Part shown: piece by piece, positions 57,129 through 64,000 of the stretch
Position numbering within the stretch: position 1 is the stretch's first letter
Layout: each line of letters opens with the position of its first letter
From: Cycas panzhihuaensis
Lineage: Eukaryota > Cycadophyta
Length of the DNA stretch: 64,000 nucleotides
Direction of reading: 5' to 3'
Assembly (NCBI GenBank): GCA_023213395.1
Contig: CM041465.1
Coordinates: 199,895,741-199,959,740 of the forward strand
Translations under genes and position numbers: made by a program
The notes under the pieces: model-generated
Told to the model about the DNA's origin: nothing
Databases searched by the model: none
Seen by the model: only the letters and a program-made list of their open reading frames with translations

Positions 57129-59580
57129 TATTTTACCAAAACCTAGCCCTTAGGTTTATTTTCAGCTTGTATTGGTAAATTTTAACATGTTGTATATGGT
57201 TTTATTAGAGATGATTAATGAATTTTATTTGATGGTTAATTAGGCCATGTGTTTTCGAAGTGATGTATGAAGTTTAATTAATGAAGTATAGTTAGCAATG
57301 ATGGTGTAACTTGTATTTTAACTACTATCTGTCAATGACGTAAACTATGACACCAAAATTTTGTTTCATAATTAATTTAACCTCACATTTTCCTTTAAAA
57401 CTTGTTATTTTTTCCTTATTTTCAATATTTCACCTAAATTTTATTGTTGGTCAACTTTTTGGGCTTGAATTTAATGTGTTTCACCTAATTTTGGGCTTAT
57501 CTACTTGTTAATGAAGCTATTTTCATGATTAGATCTTCATTTGATACTAATTTTTATTATTTTTTGATCAAAATTTGACTCCACTATTATCACATTTTTA
57601 GCACTACCAAAAATGTGACCTGCTACATTTTTAGAATAAAGTCATGTTTTTGGTAGATGAAAATTATAATCGGTCATGTTTTTCACTGTCATACAAGACA
57701 AACTTAGGCAGTGTGCCAAAATTTTGCATGTCACAACCTAGATTTAGTGGAATTTGATTCTTTTGATGCCCATAAGTGCTCTCAAGTCTTTATTGATTGC
57801 AAATTGATGAGTTAATAATGATTTTTTCTCATTTTTAGTGTGAATTTTTGGAGATTTCTTGAGGACTGTTGTTGTGAGATTGAAACTTAATCCTTTTGAA
57901 GACTTTTGGGTGAAATCTTAAAGGAGTTTTATTAATGTGTTGTTGTTATTTGACTATTGATGGTTTAAGCTTCCATTTTCTTAGATCTTCATCAAGTTTT
58001 ATGCTTCAAACATTTTCTAATTTGGTAAGATCTTTACTACTATATTTCTGGCTTATTTCATAGTGTTTTGAAGGTGATTTCAGCTCAAATTTTTTTTTTT
58101 CCACTGATTACTATAGTAATATCGTGTTGTCTTTGGATACTAAAATATACATTGAAAGGTCAACCCTTTGTGGGGTTCCTTAATGATAGACTACGACAAA
58201 GCATGGTCATCTCCCCACCATACATCTAGCTATCTCTTCTTACTCTTTTATAGTAGTTTATATTTTAGTTGGTTTGTCACTCTCTTTTGGCATTGTTGGG
58301 CTCTAGTTTAGACTTTCTTTATTGTTGTTTTTTCCTTCTTTGATTTGATTTAAAGGAAAGCTTGTGAAAAAGTTAATCAGCTGAAAGAAAATCTAGTCAT
58401 TTTTGAGGTGTTCTTCACAATAGGAAAGAAATTATTTTCTTATGTTCTTCTGATTACATTCACTTTTATTTTTAAGTTGGCTTCTCTATGTTGGGAATAA
58501 AAAGTTGAGAATATTACATGGTAAAATATCTCTGAATTTTTAGTTTTGAAAAAGGTTCTAGGATCCTTTTGAAGCTCTTATTACTCCAATTATGATAGAA
58601 CCATTGGAACTAATTTTTCATGTGAATGTTATTGTTCATATTTATCGTTTGCTTATCATCTCATAGGTCTAAAAATCATCAGAAAATAGCAGTAGTATCT
58701 TTTAAGAATCTCTTTTCTTTGTGTATTATTCATCACCTTTTTAAAGAATTGGTTGCATGCATGAAAGATGAAGTATGTTGACTAGTTTTACATGTTAATT
58801 GATTTCTTTAAAAAACTCACACAAAGATTATATAGTGAATTTTAGATTTTGGTAGCATCATTTCTTTTGAAGTGACGTGTGCATATTCTATATAGGAAAC
58901 CTATTTCATAGTTACATGTGCATCTTTCATTTTGAAAACATAAAGAAAAAGAAAAGAAAAGAAAAGAAAAGAGAACTTGCATGCATTATTTTTAGTTTAT
59001 TTACTTTTGACTTAAAAAAAAAAAAGGTTTATGTGAGTTTAATCTTGTAGTCTCTTTGGTTGCATAGATTTATCTTGCTCTTTTGGTTTTGTCTCTTTCA
59101 TATCATATTAAAATATAGGAAGAATAACAAAATGAAAAGGAACATAAAGTGGCCATAAATATTATACAAAAGGGAAAGGATAATAAAAACGAAGGTAAAC
59201 GAAGTAGACACAAACCAAGGCAAGAAACAAAACATGACAAATCACCTTTTCATTAGCTTACCCTCTTCCACATCTAAGTAGAACTTAAAAGGTTAAAATG
59301 ATTACACATGAAGAATCCTTAGGAAGGACATTAAGGATATTGTCAATGCAGCTTCGAACTCAAAACTCCTTCGTCAAGTCATGTAGGTTAGTAGATTCTA
59401 TCATCCCATTTCACATCTATACCTTTCATCATATTCATTCACACTTCATTAAACAGCACTACTAGGTGAAGACTCCTCCTTAGGAGTTGGGTAAAGATGG
59501 TCCCTTAAGTCTTCTCAAACCTCATGTCTCCTAATTTTAATTATAAAAAGGAATAAAGAGATATTAAGTTTAGATATCCC
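57129..59580 (+). repeat. 5' LTR of Tat-like copy 2, about 2.4 kb
   Basis: Aligns with 25833-26075 and 32296-34335. The satellite core appears once inside (tgacgtaaactatgacacc, 57336). (AAAAG)n at 58941-58972. The end is uncertain between 59525 and 59590; ttggcataaccatcg at 59582 could be a decayed PBS of the TTGGCGCC type found in Tat elements. Confidence 0.7.
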
Positions 59581-59976
59581 CTTGGCATAACCATCGTTCT
59601 AGTGACCATATTGGGGAGCTATTATTTATCCTCAAGTATAGCTATGGAAACAACAACACCTACCCCTAGGTGATCATTGAGACTTCAAGGCCTTCCACTT
59701 GATTTTTAGGTGCACCCATCACACTTTAGTAAGGATGTTTCATCATCTTACATTGAATCTTTAAAACATTAAGCACATGATACATATGTTTATCCTTTTG
59801 AAGATTCAACCCAATTATATAATATACTAGTGGAGTAAGGATATTTAAAACCTTCTTAATATCTCGGTGATTCTTCCTTTATGGATCCTTCTTTTGCATA
59901 AGGAGAACCACCTTCAAGCCAGTTATATCCATCTTTTCTTGAGTTAGTCCTTGTTAAGATCCCTACCCCACTGTGC

Positions 59977-61600
59977 ATGCCTAGTTACCATGACCCATTT
60001 TACCTACAGACTGATACTATGTCATCTCTACTACAACATGTTCAAACTGATCCCTTAGGTAAAGACTATGAGTTGATTAAGGTAGACTCCCTACTTGATA
60101 CCATACAGTCTCCTCACCCTTCTCATCCTCCTTCACCAAGACTTATCTTACAACCTCATTCCCTCCTTATGGAGGAAGTTGATGACCACAAATCAACTCA
60201 TTCACAACCTCACAATCTTCTCCTAGACAACAAGCTTAGATTCATTCTTCTCATTCTATACCTCCTACTTATAGAGGTGGAAACCCTAGTGCCATGCATG
60301 TATCTACTTCCAGTCAAGTGGTTATGGACTTATCTAACTTATAACTGATTTATTCTTATTCCACTAGGATTGCCTCTTCACATCCCATTTCTTCTACCAC
60401 CCAGGTACCCCCTCATGCATCACATACCTTTTTGTCCCATGGAGCTAGACCTCACTCACTATCCCCTAGAGCATCTAATATGGTTTCCTCATCGTAACAT
60501 GTTTCTCACATTTATTCACCTCATCCTCATGGTTTGACAAGATAATCACAACCTTTGAGGACTTCTAATCACACTTTTTCTTCACATATTCTTATACCTA
60601 CTCCATAACCTAATCCCTTCTACACCTATAATCTAAGTTTCCCTCAATACCTTATACTTCAAACCAACTCTGTGGTTAACCCTATATAATGGTTATTCCC
60701 CTCTCTACTCTCCCACCTCATGATGTTTCACAATAACAACCATAATCCTAACAACCCATCCATACTTCTATTCCTCATATGTTCTCCTTACCTCAACATC
60801 CTATAATGTTTAGGCCAAGAAGACCCTTCCTAGATCATATGAAGTCTCTCTTCCTATATGAGGTCTTGTTGTCACATATGCCTCCATTCCTTCTTGAGTT
60901 ACCTAAATTTTCTAGTGACTCCTCTCAAGAATCTACCTCCCATATACAAGCATTCACACTTACTTGCATAGATTTTATATTGTATGACTACATTATGATG
61001 CATATTTTTCTTAAATCACTTCAAGGTGATGCCTTGAAATTGTTTTACCATCTTCCTTCAGCTTCTATTCTCTCGTTTCAACAATTAGTTGACTCTTTTA
61101 TTAATTATTTTAATGTAGGAAGACCATTTTAGTTAGGCATTAAATCTTTGTTGGCCATTAAGTAGAATCATAATGAGATGTCAAGGGACTTTGTTATGAG
61201 GTTTCAAGACTAGGTGCATGCTTGTGACTCATGTCTTAACCTAAATTTATTATTTGATCTATTTACTAATACGTTAAGGCCTCACATGCACTTAGAAGTT
61301 TTAAAACTGGGCCCTTAAATATATAAAGAAGTAGTTGATCGATGTCTTGCCTTAGAAACATTCAAAATTCAAGTAGGTATTAAGAAGGTTGAGAAACCTA
61401 TGCTTTCTAAAGAAATAATTCAAACTACTAAGGCTTCCCATCCTAAACCCACTTATGATCATCTCACTTCTTCAATTAGATCATTGGAATGCATAATCAA
61501 TACTAAGTTGTATGTTAATCTTCCTTCTCAAAGTTACCCTTCCCAAGAGACCAAAATGATTTACCTTACTAAGGGGAGGAAGAAACAAGCTTCTCCCTGA
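59977..61600 (+). pseudogene. Gag of Tat-like copy 2
   Basis: The likely start is ATG at 59977 (MPSYHDPFYLQTDTMSS). A Pro/His/Ser-rich N-terminal part runs to about 60780. The capsid core lies at 60830-61350: EVLLSHMPPFLLELPKFSSDS, AFTLTCIDF, IFLKSLQGDALKLFYHLP, QLVDSFINYFNVGRPF, then after a stop LLAIK.NHNEMSRDFVMRFQD and RPHMHLEVLKLGP. Stops at 61130, 61162 and 61213 are TAG at positions where Gln is expected. The end (61400-61600) matches the fragment that opens the window. No signal or membrane segment. Confidence 0.75.
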
Positions 61601-62200
61601 CCTCCTCCTTCCTTTAGGAAGATGAAATGGTACTTATATCATTAGATAGATGTACATGATAGAAGTGAGTTCCAAGCAATTTAAAATACAAATCAAAACA
61701 GAAGTGTTTAAATAAATTGAGCTTCTAAGTCATCCCAAGACTAAATGATCCACAAGGGTCCATTATCTCAACATAATGATAAGATAAATAAAGAAGATAA
61801 AGGTAATGAAAAGCTAGTACAAGATGATAAAGTTGAACCTTTGAGTTCTAGTGTATCAAAGAAAACTACCACTCCCATAAATGTTCCAACGAAAAGAAAC
61901 ACTAATCAATCCTACCTACCTCCCAAAGGTAGAGACACCAAGAGAACCATAAACATAGTGGAGACTACAAAGAGTACAGGTCAATCTAAATTATTTGATG
62001 ATTTGATAGGGAGGAATCCTAACTCTTTACCTCTAGTATCCCCTCGTCCCATTAGGTTTAGGTCCATTGCCTCTAGTTTAAAGGATGAATATTTCTCTTT
62101 GGTAGAATAATTAAAGACCATTCTAATAGGCATAGTGGTTATCAATTTGTTAAAGTGTTATCCCAAGTAATGTCAACTTCTATTTGATGTACTAGGGGTC
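61601..62200 (+). pseudogene. Gag-to-protease linker, copy 2
   Basis: Basic, Lys- and Ser-rich frame 61745-62110 (EDKGNEKLVQDD, SYLPPKGRDTKRTINIVE, PRPIRFRSIASSLKDEYFSLVE) that pairs with 313-710 of copy 1. Function unknown. Confidence 0.55.
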
Positions 62201-62227
62201 CCCGCAATAGCTTCTTCACCCACTTCT

Positions 62228-62655
62228 ATGCTTTCTTTTAACCTTGCTACCTTATCTAGTCATTCCACCTATGCACTGAATAATATTCCCCCATTTTACA
62301 TTGAGACTATAAAAGATGATATTAATGTCAAGCGGGTTATTATCGATGAGGGATCATCCATCAATATAATTCCTCTTCATCTTGTTAAGGATTTAGAGAT
62401 TTCTATTTTTAATCCATATAATTAGATTTTCCAAGGGTATGATAAGAATCAGAAGGTGCCCTTAGGTCAAGTCACTCTTCCTCTTACATTAGAGGAAAAG
62501 ATGGTTCTCATTGAGCTTACCATCATCAACTTAGACTTAAAATATAATATACTTTTTGGTAGATCATGGCTAACCCAAATGGTAGCAGTTTGTTCCTCCC
62601 TCTTTGGTGAACTTAGGTTCATCCATGAGGGACAATTAAAGATTATTAAGTGAAA
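62228..62655 (+). pseudogene. Retropepsin-like protease, copy 2
   Basis: Two open segments in one frame around a stop at 62423-62425: KRVIIDEGSSINIIPLHLV (active-site loop), then PLGQVTLPLTLEEKMVLIELTII, YNILFGRSWLTQM (family ILLGR.WL) and FGELRFIHEGQLKIIK. It is the best-preserved protease of this family in the window. The flap and C-terminal Gly of the fold are recognisable by order only. The D-E-G-S active site is shared with copy 1. Length about 140 residues is usual for gypsy proteases. Confidence 0.8.
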
Positions 62656-62699
62656 GCCCAAACTAATTAAGCAATTAGTTCCTCTTATTAAGACTTTTC

Positions 62700-63468
62700 T
62701 AGAACCTAGTGAATTTTGCTATTAAAGCCCCTTCTACCCAACTAGAGGTAAAGGATGTGGATTTAGTTGAAGTTGTTTCTTTGTCATCAGGCTCCCCATC
62801 TACTCTTGTTTCTTCTTACTCAATTGATTGCTCTTTAGTTTCTTCTTCTTCCATTTTCAATGAAGAAGTGACTTCTCACTCTATCGTATATTATTAAGAT
62901 TTATCCCCAGTTGACTTTACTAGTACAAATCCTATCCATGCTCATTTCTCATAGGTTTTGTGCTTGCCCTTAGGGGTAATCTAGTGGTTCTCTCTGTTAC
63001 CACTCACTTGGCAACTATTTCTTCAAGTTTGGTTGTGCATGATTCACGTGTTGATGTTCTCGCATCCTTCTCTCACTCTTCTTTCTTTAAAACATGGTTG
63101 AATATGCATGAGAGGAAGATGTTCTTCACCCTTCATGCCTTTCTCTTCATATACTTTCTAGTCTAACAACCTTCTCCTCATCAATCTCTTTCAGCTGGAT
63201 CATTTTGAGAATGATAAGGTGATATTGGAGTATTTAGCATGTTCATCTCCTAGTTTCCCTCATGGACATCATAAGTTGGGTTTTTCAAGAGTCATAGTTA
63301 ATCACTCTCATCCTTAGGAGTCTATTTCTTTAATTGATCATGCCCCTCCTCATTTTGAGGAAGGGAATGAGATGCTTATAGAATAACCATCGATGTAGGC
63401 CTAGAGATAGAGGATATTCCTAGAATCATCAAGTTGGAAGCTAGTTACACTCCTTAAGAGATCACTCA
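62700..63468 (+). pseudogene. pol linker, copy 2, ending at the deletion junction
   Basis: Pairs with 1360-1920 and 2770-3050 of copy 1 and shares three in-frame stops with it (TAG 62952-62954, TAG 63315-63317, TAA 63455-63457). It stops at gagatcactca, 13 codons before the RT lead-in of copy 1. Open segments: 62709-62897 and 62960-63166. Confidence 0.6.
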
Positions 63469-63469
63469 T

Positions 63470-64000
63470 TCATCACCTCTGCAATAAGGATAAATTATAG
63501 CTCTAAAGCTTGTTCCTTTGCCTAATGAGCTAAAACTATGAGTAAATTCCCCCTTTCTTTATAATCTCTCCTTACTTTCACTAAGAATTATAGTGTTTTT
63601 GAAATAGATCCAACTCATAATCATGTAAGTCTTTTTCTCCTTTTGGCATCTACACTGATTGTGAGCTTTCCATCACTATAGTTGGATCACGTTCTCTCTT
63701 GGGTTTCATACTCAAAAGAGAACTTAGACTCCTAGCTTCATTTTACTTTCATCTTGAAAGGAGAATTATCTTTGTTAGCTTTGAGTACTTAGTCATTGAT
63801 TTATATCATACTTTTATTTGATAGTTTGTTACCCAGGGATTTCTTTTTTGGTCATATATTACTAACTGTTAATTATTTTCATTATCTTTAACTCTCTCTA
63901 TTAACCTTTTGGAGTAGATACTCATTTTTCTACCTTCCCTTTACACTTGGAGACATTGTGATTTTGATCTCCTCTTTTTCTATGGCTTATTATTTAAGGA
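63470..64000 (+). other. 3' region of copy 2: one satellite unit, then sequence shared with 6376-6900
   Basis: One unit (gcaataaggataaattatag...cctaatgagctaaaactatg, 63481-63540), then order-conserved matches to 6420-6850 (agatccaactcataatcatgt, acactgattgtgag). No gene. Confidence 0.7.

Larger units (their letters stand above)
57129..64000 (+). mobile_element. Tat-like Ty3/gypsy element, copy 2, deleted for RT to integrase (runs off the window)
   Basis: 5' LTR, leader, gag (from 59977), protease (62228-62653), pol linker, then a junction near 63469-63476 directly into the 3' satellite unit and 3' region. Relative to copy 1 about 2.7 kb with RT, RNase H and integrase is missing. Such a copy could move only with enzymes from a relative. 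Confidence 0.8.

Noticed and set aside
1-64000. tRNA, rRNA, miRNA or host protein genes
   Set aside because: None recognised on either strand; the only tRNA-related sequences are retroelement primer-binding sites.

Overview
Plant nuclear DNA with no recognisable host gene. The 64 kb is AT-rich and consists almost entirely of nested, mutated retrotransposons: at least three Ty3/gypsy groups, three Ty1/copia-type groups and one L1-type LINE with a plant-style RNase H tail. The depth of nesting, the erosion of most coding regions and the absence of genes fit a seed plant with a very large genome; a gymnosperm is my best guess, but this is inference, since no species-diagnostic gene is present.

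Layout. (1) 1 to about 34335, plus strand: a giant Ty3/gypsy element with Tat-like features (gag, protease, RT-RNase H, integrase, a satellite-like 3' region, a displaced second RNase H, a probable antisense extra ORF, a second satellite block, an array of small hairpins, a polypurine tract and a 3' LTR). It is split by a solo LTR (9699-17112, itself split by a 7 kb chimeric insertion at 9881-16885), a copia element (18925-24942) and a LINE (26076-32275). (2) 34477-40483: a minus-strand copia element with 90-bp terminal repeats. (3) 40484-42185 plus 52795-53830: a plus-strand chromovirus, split by a 10.6-kb minus-strand gypsy element (42186-52789; two 828-bp LTRs; TSD ttgac). (4) 54960-56200: a related gag relic. 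(5) 57129 to the window end: a second copy of the family in (1), which keeps gag and protease but has lost RT to integrase.

The most unusual object is at 9699-17117. Three LTRs of one copia-like family carry tandem arrays of about 41-bp units, each holding a copy of the initiator-tRNA-Met primer-binding site next to a CA-type LTR end. One internal junction has eight such sites in a row. Different LTR copies end after different units, as expected if reverse transcription can start at any rung of a primer-site ladder. The 7-kb insertion has two LTR 3' ends facing outward and a near-perfect 5-bp target duplication, which suggests that two cDNAs joined before integrating as one molecule.

How the parts relate: nothing here forms a cellular pathway. 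The gypsy and copia polyproteins show the usual replication modules in various states of decay. Many in-frame stops sit where Gln or Trp is expected, consistent with C-to-T decay of methylated DNA. The LINE is GC-richer than its surroundings and keeps a perfect target duplication of about 18-20 bp, so it is one of the younger layers. Identity percentages were judged by eye.
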